Source: Cordia subcordata
Taxonomy: Eukaryota; Streptophyta; Magnoliopsida; Boraginales; Cordiaceae
Length of the DNA: 64,000 nucleotides
Assembly: GCA_028554755.1 (NCBI GenBank)
Contig: JAPTOF010000003.1
Coordinates: 7,649,501 to 7,713,500, forward strand
Direction: 5' to 3'
The notes under the pieces are model-generated. The model had not been told where the DNA came from. It searched no databases and worked only from the letters and a program-made list of their open reading frames with translations. Positions 1 to 12,141 of this stretch are shown piece by piece. The stretch's first letter is position 1. Each line of letters opens with the position of its first letter. A program made the position numbers and the translations under genes.

Positions 1-3000
1 CATTACCTTTGAGAACATCAAATCATCTCTCCACTGCGCTTTGAGGGAGGGACACCGCCGCCTACTCTAGCAAAAACTATACGCATCGAATGAAGGTTAC
101 TGGCCCGAGAAGAGAAAGTCATCGCTTCTTTGTGCTAGTATTTTCAATTTCGCAGCTCTTTCTTTTTTGGGGCCTATCCCAGATATGAAAGATATAAAGA
201 TAGATGAGGTAGAGTATATTAGACAAACTATCTAAAAGAATTAGATTCTATTTCCTCTTTTTTTATTTATTTCCTCATTCAAAAAAAGAATGTTAATACT
301 TTATGCATATTCGAAAAGTTGTTAACTTAGTTGGTTGAAAAACTCAAAAGTCGAAGGGAAAGGACTCATCCTTCCCTACTGCCAACTGCAATTCTTGGTA
401 CTAGGAATTGAGTAAGGTCGTACCTTTGAAGGAGTTCCCCCAACCGCAATTTCCATTAGGAAATTGAGTAAGGGAGGCCTGCTTAAGTAAGAGGGTTACA
501 TGGGGGAAAGGATTTCTCTTTGCCCCCTCTAAGAGCGCCAAAAAAGAGTTCTACCTAGAAAAAAAAAAAGAAATCAACTCCAGGAGTAGATTTGATCCGT
601 ATGGAGCCACATTCTTCATCGGGCGTGCTTACTTCCTAGTCCTATAAGGTTGGGGCTAGGAAGACCTGACTGGTGGTAAATCCCAAGCTACACTTCCAAC
701 TCTGGGTCTTTCAGTTCAAAAGCTGGTTAGCGTAAATCACAGACGTCTTGTCACTAAGCACCTTAACATGGAATCAGTCTTTTGGGAAAGACCTACTAAC
801 CCCGTGTTATAGATTTCCATCCTGTGATTCATAATGAGGTATCTAGAATTTCTATGCCCTAGGACATGAAATATGAATAATGAAACATAAGGAAGAGTAT
901 ACCCTGTAGTGACATAGTAGTTCTCTTAATCGACTACTTATCATCCTAATGAACATTCCACTTAAAAACTAAAAAAAAATGACTTGCCAGGCTGTTACCT
1001 TTTTTCATATTTATATCCTCTGCAACAAAATGAAGGCACTAAGACAGGAGTTTCGTGGAAAAAAAAAGCCCTTTTATCGGATTTGAAGCGATGACTTAAG
1101 CCTCTTTCTTAGGGCGTTTAAAGAGCATGACTCTTTAGTTAATGAGGGCCCATTGATTTAATTCACGAATTAGCCCACTATGAGTCTACTGCATATTAAT
1201 TATATTTATATAATAATGTAGTATATCATTCATGTCTCTGTTACAAGACGGCAAAACTAAATGGTTCAAATGAAGAGGGAAAAAAAAGAACTTTTAGGCT
1301 GTACACCTAATTTTCCTGGGATTGTAGTTCAATCAGTCAGAGCATCACCCTATCAAGGTGGAAGCTGCGGGTTCGAGCCCCGTCAGTCCTGACAGATTCA
1401 ATAAATACATCAATTCATCTCTCCATTTTCTGTAAAAAGAGGGATAGGGAGCAGAATTTCATTCCCAACAGGGGATCCTTTTTTTTTTTTTCTCTAGAGC
1501 ACATACACAAATGGAATTCATTTCTTGTAAGATACAAAATGAATTTCACCCTGATAGAATACTTTTCTAGATTAAAAAACTATTTCCTTTTCTGTCTTCT
1601 ATTTTGTCTAACCTTAATTACTATACTAATTCTAATTTGAAAAAGAAAATTCTATCTCATTCAAATTGCACACTGAGCTTTTGATATATGCATCCCAGTA
1701 CTAATCCAAGGAAGGAGGATATTCAAAAATGAAAGATCAAACAAGGATCCCACCGTTTCACTCTTAGCAAGGGAATGCAAAATTTTCTATTTTTTTAGTT
1801 AGAATTGATTGGTCATGCCTATAAAATAATAGAACATGAATGACCCGCTATTCACTCGGACCGCGGTTAGTTTACCTAGCTACTCTAGTTTTTGGTATAC
1901 GCATTCCAGGAATGTCCAATTCCCTTGAGTCGTACTATCGCTTGTTCCACCGGGAGGGAGCGGGAACCAAAAAGATTCCTACAAAGGTACCTCACCTAAC
2001 ATTATAGAAGAAGGCCTGAAACCACTCAAATTTTCTTTGTGAAATTGAAGAAGAAATAGGCGGGCATCTTAGACTCTTTCTCGAAGAGAGCTCTAACCAA
2101 TAGATGAGATTAGAGACACTAACATAACAAGGGCTGGAGACATATCTTTAAGAACCAAATACGAGATATTAGCATTAGGAGAAGGAGGAGAGCAAAGAGA
2201 TGAGCACTTTTCAAGTAGCTTTCCTTAACGAAGTCATCTATGTGACCAATGCACGCTTCAAAGAAAGCAAAGAGGGATGCTCGCTAGTGGAGTACAAGTG
2301 TACCCTTTGATCTTTAGTAAAGACGGATTGAGCCTTTAAATCTTTTTTTTCAAAAAGTCTCAACGTCCTCGTTGAGAGGCGTACTGCGAGACGTCCAGTA
2401 GTCTCTAACTTGGTCTTCGAATCTAAAGTCTTAGCCCGTTCCCAACTTGCCTCGCTCTCAAGTTAGCCTTTCTACTTGACTAAGTAGTACTCTACTCGTG
2501 CAAGAGGTGTATGGGCTAGCCCATAGGACAATCAGCTATGATATAATCAACTTCTTCTGTAGTAGGTTCATCTACAAGATCTGGTGGTGCCCTTATGGGC
2601 ATGTTCCTCTGGGTCGGTCTAGTCTAATCAAAGTTAACTGACTTATATGGAAGTAAGTTTTCATTAGTATGCAGTCAATTATAGGATAGAATACAGGATG
2701 TAAATTTTTAGTCTATCTGTTCGTTGCTTCTTTATTCCTGGCTAGCAAGCTCAGTTCTGTTCTAATCACTTTGATTCCCATACACAAGTATCTTCTTTCA
2801 AATTGATATATTCCCTTTCTTAATATGGATAGTACTTCTGTAAGTGAATCAAAGACCTAGCGAATGATGGCCCACCCCATCCAAGAGCGCAAATGTCATA
2901 GGGGAACTCAAGGCTAGACAATTCTTATGGTTTGTTTTGATATCCAGTACGAATAATAAGAATCAAAGTCCAGATTGATTGGTGAGCCTAGTGATAGGAA

Positions 3001-3867
3001 ACTATCTAGCTTGGTTCGGAGAGCACTTGTTGGGTTAAAGATTTTTTTGTTTCTAAATGTTACGGCCTAAATGCTGAACTATTGACCCTACTTGTTCGGA
3101 TAGGTGTTCACCCCAAGATGTTCCTGAACTACATGCATACATCCGTAAGTAACTTAGTGCAATACGGAAAATTTCATTTAGAGGAATTAGCAAAGAAAAG
3201 AAAAACGGGTCAACATCAACATGTGTATTTATAAATTGGAAGAAAAAGATGTTCACATGCGTAGCCTACCAGGAAAATTCTTCTTCTGCAGGATGAGATT
3301 GACCAGACGAGACAGCTGATACCGAACTACCGCTTGCATATTTTTTCCTTCGGAACCTTTAAGTGTCTTTCGAACCTTCAAAAGTTTTTGAGAGAGGGTT
3401 AGGGAGAGAGTGTGCTTTAGGGCTTACATCTAGTGTTAGTCCTGTCTCGGTTGATAGGCAAGTCAAGTTGTTAAGTTAGTCAGTTCAGTGCAAGTAGCTC
3501 ATAGATGAAACATTCCTTCCCCCTTCAATCCTAACACCCTAAATAAGGTGGCTTTTTACTTTATGTTTTAAACTACCTCTAGATGATATATTTCATATCT
3601 TAACTTTCAGCTAAGAATTTTCTTTTATCACTGCTAAAAGCTAACCAGGGAAGAAGGGCATTCAATAGAACAAGATATGGCTTTTGAAAGACTTCCAAAC
3701 CTAGCTTGAAAAAAATAATATATACCACCTAATACAGCTTTCAATAACTATTCTTGTGCTTACCCTACAGTGACACAGAACATAGAAAGGCTGGAGAAAC
3801 AAGCATACTTCAAAAAAAAGGAGGATTCACTTATTAACCCGTAATCTATTACCTATCAACTTATCCT
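1..3867. other. Organelle-like DNA block (plastid/mitochondrial origin)
   Basis: No long reading frame is present. Composition is more balanced than in the rest of the window, and the text resembles plant organelle intergenic DNA. The firmest anchor is a plastid-type trnD at 1318-1391, with upstream sequence (about 1140-1317) that looks like the plastid trnY-trnD spacer. Other parts (about 1860-2640) look more like plant mitochondrial spacer, so the block may be a mitochondrial segment that already carried plastid DNA, or a mosaic. It stops near 3868, where retrotransposon LTR sequence begins. Nuclear insertion is inferred from that junction and from decay of the tRNA. The origin of each sub-piece is not established without a search. 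Confidence 0.55.
1318..1391 (+). tRNA. trnD-GUC: Decayed plastid-type trnD-GUC (anticodon now ATC)
   Basis: A 74-nt tRNA-like sequence starts GGGATTGTAGTTCAAT and carries the T-loop text GGTTCGAGCCCC. The acceptor stem still pairs with one G-T wobble at the end. The anticodon loop reads CTATCAA, so the anticodon is ATC where plastid trnD has GTC. The anticodon stem has a T-G and an A-T pair where C-G and G-C pairs are expected. From my recollection of the plastid gene, the differences are all transitions, several at CpG sites. That fits a decaying organelle copy in methylated nuclear DNA. It is probably not a working tRNA. Confidence 0.7.
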
Positions 3868-5379
3868 AGCCTCTCAGGGAGGCTACCTAAGTGTGGTTCC
3901 TATCTGAAAGTGCATCCTTCAATGGCAACGTGTGATTCTACCTACTATTTTGGGGTTTTTGGATTGAGTGGAGCACGAATTTAAACCTAAACTTAAAGAT
4001 TCTAAAGCTAAAAAGAAAGTGGGAGAGTGGAAAAGGAAAAGCAAGCTATGGGAATGGGGAATCAACTAGGTTCTATGGGAATTCAGGGATGATTGCTCTT
4101 TTGGAATGGGTTTAGGTTCTTATCCTTGCTCTAAGGCTATTGATGGACTAGATACTCTAATTGCGGGCTTAGTTTACTAGCCTTATTACCTCTAACTATC
4201 AATGTAACCCTATTCCTAATTGGGCCCAAGTAGCACATGCTTGTCCAAACTAGTTAGAGCTTTAGGGTCTAGTTACTAAGTCTGTAGGGCATTGATTAAT
4301 TTCTCAATAGGGAGTCTAACATTTTAGCTTTGTTTCAAACTAGAGATTAAGTTCCTAAGATCAACAAATGATAGTGGGTATTCTTTGAGCTATGTTTCAT
4401 GCTAGAGGTCATTATCTAATACACGAAAGGCATTAAGAGCACAATTAATCAACATTAATGTAGTTGCAAGTAGGGCTCATGCCATTAGCATAGATTAAGG
4501 CTAAGGTGAGGCCACTACTATTTGTATCTAAGCACAAATTACATGCCAACTCATAGAGGCATTTCATCAAACACATTGACATGTTTAATTTCAAACTATA
4601 GAAATATAAGAACAAAGCATGTATATATAACCATAAAAATCTCAAAACAAATGTTTAGATCCTTAACCCATTACAAAAATAGCAATCAACCCTAATTTAA
4701 AGCTAACCTAACATAGTATTAACAAGAATACAGAGAAGAATGAAAAGCTCCCTCGTTATCCTTGGTTGCTCTTTACAAATCTTGCTCTAAAGCCTCCAAA
4801 TCCTTGTTTGATCCTCTAATCCAAGCTCGTTCGTGGATGGAATTAAGATGGGATTAAGTGTGTGAAGTGGGTGAGAACGATGAAGGGCTAAGGTTTTAAT
4901 GGGATGAAAAATAGATGAAAGTTCTTCTCAAACTCTTTCTTGCTCCATTGACTCTAAAAAGGGTGCTCACTGACTTGGCTGGTCGACCTAGCCTGTCGAC
5001 TGGCTTTGGCTTACATTTAATCAGCTCAGAGTTGTAATTTACTGATCCAGCCAGTCGAGCTTACTTCCAAGCTCGACCGGTAGCTCAAATTGCCTTCAAT
5101 CTTTATTCTTCGTACTTTTGATCTTCATTTCATGGCCCGTACATCTTTGTTCTTTATCCTCCATCCTTGTTCAAGCTCATTCATCAGTCCATGGCTCACC
5201 TAAGATACAAAATCAAGCATTTAGTGTAGAATTTAACCATAAACTCAACTATAGACACTTAGAACTACATATGCACAATTTTTGTATAAGTACTACACTA
5301 ATGCCGTCAAGTAAGCACAAAACACCTTTACAAACATAAGAAAATGCAAGCTTAAACACATACAAACCAAGACACATCA
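3868..5379 (-). repeat. Athila-like LTR E1, truncated at its element-sense 3' end
   Basis: This stretch parallels the LTR at 12142-13888 along its length, from the 'CAGGGAGGCT' segment near 3880 to the terminal ACACATCA at 5379. The first roughly 90 bases of the other copy (from TGATGCG) are absent, and organelle-like DNA abuts instead. In the minus sense it starts TGATGTGTC. It carries GTCGAC palindromes at 4982 and 4995. No polypurine tract follows at 5380, so it is not demonstrably paired with the internal region at 9-12 kb. Confidence 0.7.
4971..5080 (-). promoter_or_regulatory. GTCGAC palindrome cluster in LTR E1
   Basis: Two exact GTCGAC hexamers (4982-4987 and 4995-5000) are followed by the near copies CAGTCGAGC (5052) and GCTCGACCGG (5071). 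The cluster lies in the U3 part of the LTR, upstream of where transcription would start in the minus sense. A regulatory role is inferred from its position and from recurrence in other LTRs of the window. Confidence 0.4.
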
Positions 5380-6182
5380 GGGTCATATCCATAGGGAGGC
5401 TAACTGTGTGTGGTTCAAAGAGTGTGTGTCTTAGAAAGCTATGTGAAATAACCTAAACTACCAATGTTTTTGGGGGTTTTAGATTGAATGAAGCTTAAAG
5501 GAAAATAAACTTAATCTAAAGACTACTAAACTAGAAGAGTGGAATGGGAAATAGAAGATACAAACTAACTAAGGGAAATAACCAAAGGAATTGAGAATTA
5601 AGGGTGACCTACACTTGATTATAGGTAACCTAAGACTTTCTTGTTAAAGGATTACTTGATAGGTTACGTATTAGGGGTGCTCTTGTAATCTTAATAAGCT
5701 ACCTTATTATACACTAGGCCTCGGTGTGGTTCTATTCCTAGGCGTCAACTACCAAGAGTATAGCATGGTCCTTATGACCTAGGGTTTTCAAGCTAGTTAC
5801 TTAGGGTTATAGGTGAGTTGATTGATCTTACCCTAGTGTCTAAACCATTGGCTAGTTTTAAAGCCAAGACCTAGTCTATCTAAGGTTGATTAAATTGAGC
5901 CAAAGCCTATTGGCTGGGTTTAAAGCCAAAGGAAACTCAACTAAGCCTAATCTTTTATTTAAACGCCATCAATCATACATCATAATAGCAGATCAAGCTT
6001 TAAATCATAAGTTTATACATGTTCTAGGGCGTGGCATTCGTGAACACATAGACATATTCAACTACCAAACACATAGACATGCTTGGATTACACCATATTG
6101 GGGAATAAGAACTAACATGTATGCTATTGAAGCTTGCTTTGCTATTATGATATGTAAACACACGCATAGACATGTATGAATG
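5380..6182 (-). repeat. Partial LTR related to that of element C
   Basis: The text from 'CATAGGGAGGCTAACTGTGTG' near 5391 to 6180 follows the order of motifs in the element C LTR at about 20900-21700: the 'TTGGCTGGGTTTAAAGCC' type segment, the 'TTCATACATGTTCTAG' type segment, then runs of CACATAGACATG. It lacks the first tens of bases of that LTR and stops at 6182, where a different LTR begins with TGATG. The peptide readable at 5886-6179 is LTR sequence, not a gene. Confidence 0.6.
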
Positions 6183-6555
6183 TGATGTAATTCTAAGGTG
6201 GAACCCTAAAAAAGCCCGCGAATACCTGAGTCGTAAGTAGTGTAGCATGGAAGAACGGGTCATACTCTACAGGAAGGCTTAAAACAAGCTCAATTCCTAT
6301 GTAAATGTGCTTTAAAGAGCCACATGAAACCTAATCTAAGTCTTTTTGGTATTATTTCTCTTTCTTTTTGAATTGACAGGAGCCAAGTGTGCAAGGAAAG
6401 TAAACTACTCTAAAAGCAAGGAAAAGAAACTAAAATGCAAGGAAAAAGAATTGTGAAATAGAAATCAAACTACCTAGGAAAGGCTTAAACACTAATAGGG
6501 AATTCTAAGGTGTATCCTACGTGTATATTTGTGTATGGGCTCCTTGAACACTTCG

Positions 6556-6598
6556 TGATAGCATTTGAAAGATTAGGATAGCATTTGAAAGATTAGGC
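6556..6598. repeat. Tandem duplication of about 20 bp
   Basis: GATAGCATTTGAAAGATTAG occurs twice back to back inside LTR block F. The copies are essentially identical, suggesting a recent slippage event. Confidence 0.8.
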
Positions 6599-8343
6599 AA
6601 AAGGAGAAAAAATGTGCTTGAAAGTAGTCACTGAGCTAGCTGACTTTATAACCTTAGAGTCTTGGTACGGAACAATCCCTAGGTAGGCCTCCCAAGTGCA
6701 TAGCTTGCTCCTTATGACCTAAGAGTTTGGGGCTTGCTAAAAAAGGATACTAGGTGGTGATTAATGTTCTTTACTTAGTACCTTAAGCTATTAGTTGGAT
6801 TTTAAACTAAAGCTTAAGTGGACATAAGTAGGAATAGGCTAAACGAGATCCTATTAATTAGGTTTAAAACTAAAAGGTCCTCAATTATACCTAAACATTA
6901 TTTATGAACCATCATTTAGTCACTACAACAAGCATTAAAGACAATTTAAACTCTTTCCCAGGTATGCACAAAAGATGAACTACCTAATTACTTATAGACC
7001 AGCTAATTAATAGCCTTACAATTGTGTCATAAGTTGCATACAAGGTTAATTTAGCATGCCATGATCAAAATAAGTCATAACCTAGACATATAGACATGTT
7101 TAGAGTCATGAAAAACCAAGAAAAAGCTCTAACATGCTAAGATGGATGTACTCTTGCAATGAAGCACAATTTATAAACCAATTGTTACCCTTTACTTCAT
7201 GCTTTCAAGGCCATTCATGCTCAATTCAATGTATGCTAGAAAAGAAACTTCACATACACTCATAGACAAGCATAATAGAAGCTATTAAATTGAGTCATAA
7301 CAAGAATACATTTCCATTCTAACTTATTTTCACCAAGAAGGGTAATACGAGTCTAAGAATTGAAGAACAAAACTTCCACTATTCTCTTTAAGCATTAAAC
7401 CCTAAGCAAGGCTTTAATTTATATCAAGATAATGCTCACTTAAGTTGGGAAACAAAGCTAAAGCATAAGGTAAAGCAAACAAGCTAAAATGGAAGCAAAA
7501 CCTTCTCTAAGATAATTCACCAAACACTTTAGGCGCATAAATGTAAAGGCTATAATCTTTTAGGAAAATAAAGAGTATCATCCAAAATCTTTCAAACCCA
7601 ATCAAAACAATTGTTCTACAAGCCTATACAACAAGTATAAAAACACTCTTTTAGCTTCTACTCAAGCATTTTTAAAATAAACAAGAACAAAAAAAGAAAA
7701 GGAAAACTTCCAATGCTCTTGCTTGCTTTTCTTATTCTAGGGTTCAATTCCTCTTCCAAAATAGTGTTTTGATCTTCTCCAAAACTTGATTCTTGAGTAT
7801 AAATTTGTGTTTTTGTGTGTGGAGAAAAGGGGTGAGGCTTGAGGTTTAAGTGTGTGTTAGTGTGTTAGGCATATAAAGCTTAATCCCCAAGAATAAGAAT
7901 AAAATCCCTTAAATAGCTGTTGTCCACTCCATTTTAAGCCTCCAAATCAGCTTGTCCAGCTCAACTTAGCCTTGGCTTGGCTTCTTTTAGCTCCATAACC
8001 AGGTACTAAACTCCCAAATTAGCTTTTCTCCTGTCTTTGAACTCAAAATAGCTCCTCAAAAAAGCCTTGCAAATCAGCTTGGCTTTGCTTTTAATGTCCA
8101 GCTGCTAGCTCCTTACTGTCCAGCGTGCTTGGCTTTGTTGATTTTCAGCTGCAAAAGTGACAAGCCAAATAAAAAATCAGCTCATGAGAATCAAAATAAG
8201 CTCAGACGAAAGAAGTGCCAGACAGGTGTGCATTTTCTTTCTAGCTGAAGTGTGTGCGTGCGAGTGAGAGAATCTTTTTTTCGAGCTGTGCGGCTGAGAT
8301 GCTAGCTTAGAGAAAGGACTTTTGCAGCTATGCTTTGAGCTGG

Positions 8344-8418
8344 ATAAGAGTGCTGCTGCTTCATGTATTTGAGAAGAGGGGATAAGAGTGCTGCTGCTTC
8401 ATGTATTTGAGAAGAGGA
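8344..8418. repeat. Tandem duplication of about 38 bp
   Basis: The unit starting GATAAGAGTGCTGCTGCTTC is present twice in succession (about 8344-8381 and 8382-8418), nearly identical, inside LTR block F. Confidence 0.8.
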
Positions 8419-9095
8419 GTGCGAGCTGGTCGAAAGAGAGAGAAGGAGGGCTGAGATTGTGGCTTTGCTGCTGAATTGTGGAGCTGCTGCGCTGACTTTG
8501 CTTCTTTTTTTTTTTTTTCTTTTGCCCCAGCTGGTTCGTGTTTGGCTTGCTGCGTTCGAGAGCTGCTGCTGTTTACGAGTTTATTTTGCTTGGAAGGCTG
8601 CTATTGAGCTTGTTTGCGAGCATGTGAACGGGCTGTTGTGTTGGTGCGAAATGGGCTTCTGCTGCTTAAGGAATTTGGGTACTGATTTGGTCCTGTAAAT
8701 GAAGTAAAAAGGGCTGCTGTTTTGGTGCAAGATTGGGCTGATGCATGGCCAACTTCGTGCAAGAAGTCTTGGGTGTATGTGAAGTTTGGCTTTGAGGCTT
8801 GGTTTATGTGTTGGCATTTAGAATTCAAGGAGTAAGAAAAGAAAAACTTCAAAGACTTATTTTGCTAACTAATGACCTAATATTATGTACGGAAATAATA
8901 TACCTAAGATCATCACATTCTATAGACCTATATATATAGATAGATGTATTCATGTATATCTAGTAGCCTTATGCTAACACTTATATGCAAATAAGCAAGT
9001 ATAGATCTAACCTATGCTACAAATCTTACCTGAAGATAAGCTCTTAGTTTAATACTGTAGAAACTACTAATAACCTAACCTAACTCTAGCAGAAT

Positions 9096-10178
9096 CTAGG
9101 GAGAACATGAAGCATTATCCTCTGTATGGTCAGAAGTAAGGGGCACAGATGTGAATTTCGAAAAGGGAGGAAGCACACTCAGTGGAAGCTCAGAACTACT
9201 CTCAGCTAGGGGAGGATCTATACGAATGGTCTTACTAGATCTAAGAGTAGGTGAGAGAATGAAAGAGGTATTCAATTCATAAAGAGATATACCAGAGTTA
9301 GTCAAGGCTATAATCTCATCAAGCTTACCAATATTGCTTGAGGCTAGGAGTGAATTAAAGGACTCCTTGAAATGGGAATTAGGAGTATCTACTGAGGAAA
9401 GAACATTACTCTCTAAGTGAGTCTCACTAAAAGCCTCAAAATTCAACTGCTTGATGATCGTGTCAAGCACAACTCTATCTTCTAAGGATAAGAAAGAATC
9501 ATGTGAATCATCGACACTAGAAGCGACAGACTCAAAAAAGAAGCAATTCTCCTCGTCACCTATTCTATCCTTAGTGGTAGATTCATCATCCCCAACCTTT
9601 GCTTTCAAATTCCTAAATGTAAACTCAATGATCCATGTCCTACAATGAATTACTGCATCAACAGTCGCTAAAAATGGTCTCCCCAGAAAGGCAGGTCTCG
9701 TGTTCCTTTTGTTATGACGTAGATGCATGTCTAAAGCAATGAAATCCATGGGATAATAGAATTCTCAAAATTTAACAGTGACATCCTCAACTATCTCTTA
9801 AAGTCTCTTCTCATTTCTATTGGTTAACTGTAAAACCACTGTGGTAGGCTTCAACGGCCCCAACTCTAGACGTTTATAAACCCAAAAAGTGATAAGATTG
9901 ACACTAGAACCTAAATCAAGCAAGGCATGGGCTACTACGTAATCATTAATAGCACAAGAGATAGGAAAAGCTCCAAGATCACTAAGCTTGGGCAGACTAC
10001 CCTTAGTACAAATGCTACTAACCTTCTCTGTAAGCTTATCTTTCTCAGGTAGGTGGATGGTTTGCCTTTTCCTAATGCACAAATCTCTAAACAATTTGGC
10101 GTAAGCCAGTATCTCCTTAATGGCCTCAACTAAAGGTAAAGTGACATTGATATCTTTAAAGGGCTCTAAAATCCTCAA
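9096..10178 (-). pseudogene. Ty3/gypsy (Athila-like) protease and linker remnant
   Basis: Read on the minus strand, 10178 to 9798 encodes an aspartic protease segment. It has LPLVEAI near the start, then LTEKVSSICTKG, then the catalytic-loop-like HALLDLGSSVNLI. Athila-type elements use DLG at this site instead of DTG. A second frame, 9749 to 9096, continues with the AFLGRPFLATVDAVIH segment that follows the protease in this family, then an acidic low-complexity linker. A frame break separates the two. The element encoded gag and protease for particle assembly and maturation. No RT, RNase H or integrase follows to the left, where LTR-like DNA begins instead. Confidence 0.8.
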
Positions 10179-11844
10179 TTCTTTGTCATCCTCAACTTTC
10201 TTGGGTCTCTCTAACGCTAAGGGTAAAGGAACTCTAGGAGTGATGTCATGAGATTCAACAACCTATTTCCTTCTCTACACGATGGATCACCACTTATCTC
10301 AATACGATTTCTCTCTTTCTCCTCAAACTCTCAAGTCTTCTCTTTAGGCATATTAGTCTCTTCAACAACACGTGTTTCAGGCCTAGCTCTACTCTTAGAC
10401 TCTCCCACTTAATTATTTGTAGCCCTGCTACTTCTCAAGGTCGTGACGACTTTAGCTTGTGCGTAATTACTTAAAGAATGGCTAGAAGTGCTATAAGGAT
10501 CTCTAGGACTCGGCTCAAGATAAACAGATAGCTTTCCTGAGTCTTTATGTTAAACTTGTTTAGCAAGATGTCCTACTTGAACTTTTAAGTCTCCTATTGC
10601 ATTTTAAAGCATCTGTTGTTGGGTCTGTATGATCTCAGCAAGTAAATCAAACCTACGATCAACTACACATCGAACAGGTGAAGTGGAACTAACGGTAGTA
10701 GACTGAAATGCCTATTGTGAAAAATTATGATACTTAGGCTCAGAAACTACTTGATGAAACCCTGGAGGACTAGGTAGTGATAGACTAGGATGATTCTGGA
10801 ATGAATAAGAAGAATTTGTGTTGTTATGAGACTGCACTGTCTTGGAATGATTATGCCACCCAAGTTCGAGTAGGTGAGAAGGAGTGGATGAATGACCTTG
10901 ATTGGCGAAAATGTACTCTTACATAAACTCAAGGAACTGAGGGGCAAGAGTCCATGCTATAGTGGTAAGACTATACTCGGAGCACAAGGCACGCACCTTT
11001 AAAAGACTTAGGGAATGACGGAAAGATGCAGTAAGAGTAGACCTGTGAGTGGATGTAGCACTGAATGACACAAACTAGTCAAACTTCCTAGTGAGAGCTC
11101 TTACCTCATCAGCTAAATCATAACTCGAGTCAACACCAAATACATTACTAAGAATGATATTCCTTGTTCCCTTCCCAACTCTCTCAAAATTAGCATTCTA
11201 GAATGAGTCCTCACCCATATTCTCTAATTTTGACCATGCCTCCTCGGGTGTCAAATCATAGAACCCCTCACCACTCAAAGCATTAACCATTAACCTTTAG
11301 GGTGAAGTCAAACCTAAGTAGAAAAGCTGGAGCAATTCATGTAAATCATACTCATGATGTGGGCATTGGCAGCAAAGCTCATTGAATCTTTCCCAAGTTT
11401 TGTGAAAGGTTCTAACTCTTCTTGTGAAAATGTCATGATCTCAACCTTAAGAGTGGTTATCCTAGCCATGGGGAAAAATCTTTGAAGAAACTTAATTTCA
11501 AGCTCATCCTAACTAGTGATAGACTTGTGAGGTAAGGACTTAAACCATTGTTTTGCTTCATCTTTCAAAGAGAATAGGAACAATATAAGCTTAACATTCT
11601 CAGAAGAGACATTCCTAAAATAAATTGTAGAGCCTACCTCAAGAAATACACCTATATACACATGGAGGTTCTCATTATTATAGCCATAGAATGATGGAAG
11701 CATTTGTAAGCTCTCGAGCCTAATCTTAAAGGTCGCATCTCCTAAGGTCGGCAGTTGAATAGGCACATGGGGTCGATAAGTATCGGGCCTAAGATATTGC
11801 TTTATGGTCTTGGCTCTAGGAGAATAGGGATTAGGATTAGCCAT
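10179..11844 (-). pseudogene. Athila-like gag remnant
   Basis: On the minus strand, 11844 to 11509 encodes the gag N-terminal domain. It contains FKIRLESLQMLPSFYGY and LILFLFSLKDEAKQWFKSLP, the same order as in the element C gag (LAMLPSFYG, then LKLFPFSLKDKARTW). Downstream to 10179 the similarity continues without a long open frame, through the region matching the Gln-rich C-terminal part of gag. Stops and frameshifts make it non-functional. The gag start lies about 270 bases from the primer-binding site, normal for this family. Confidence 0.75.
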
Positions 11845-12116
11845 CTATTCCAAATGTGCAACAAAAACTTAATTCTCCTTCCCCACTTCAACCCTTGAGA
11901 CTTTAATTCAACAAGCAACTACTTACCACAAACACCTAGATCCTAAGAAAAACACAAAACAAAGCACAAACACAAAAAGAAAACTAAACTAGCAATATCA
12001 AAATAAGTAAAATTAATAGATAATGAAAATACATATGTTCATTATAAGCAAACAAGAAATGTATATACAACACGCAACTAATAAACACACAAAAATAAAG
12101 AAACCAACAACCATGC

Positions 12117-12134
12117 CTCCCCAGCAACGGCTAC
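12117..12134 (-). other. Primer-binding site (tRNA-Asp type), degenerate
   Basis: The minus strand next to the LTR reads TGTAGCCGTTGCTGGGGA. It resembles the 3' end complement of plant tRNA-Asp used by Athila elements (TGGCGCCGTTGCCGGGGA), with a few mismatches. It sits 7 bases from the LTR end, which fixes the element as minus-strand and the LTR at 12142 as its 5' LTR. Confidence 0.7.
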
Positions 12135-12141
12135 AAAAAAT

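Larger units (their letters stand above)
6183..8980 (-). repeat. LTR-like block F (Athila-like family, right end uncertain)
   Basis: It begins TGATGTAATTC, then shows the same arrangement as other LTRs here: a 'GAATACCTGAGTCGT' segment, a 'CTACAGGAAGG' segment, and a TATA-like ATATAAAGC near 7867. The 7900-8200 part is rich in CAGCTTGGCTTTG-like motifs instead of GTCGAC. The right boundary is not visible: no TGTCA-type end or polypurine tract was recognised before the protease remnant at 9096, so the end is approximate. The open frames at 8459-8698 (+) and 8581-8852 (-) are low-complexity and have no recognisable domain. Confidence 0.45.

Noticed and set aside
8459..8852. Leu-rich plus-strand frame and overlapping minus-strand frames
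   Set aside because: They lie inside an LTR-like block, are low complexity and have no family match that I recognise.
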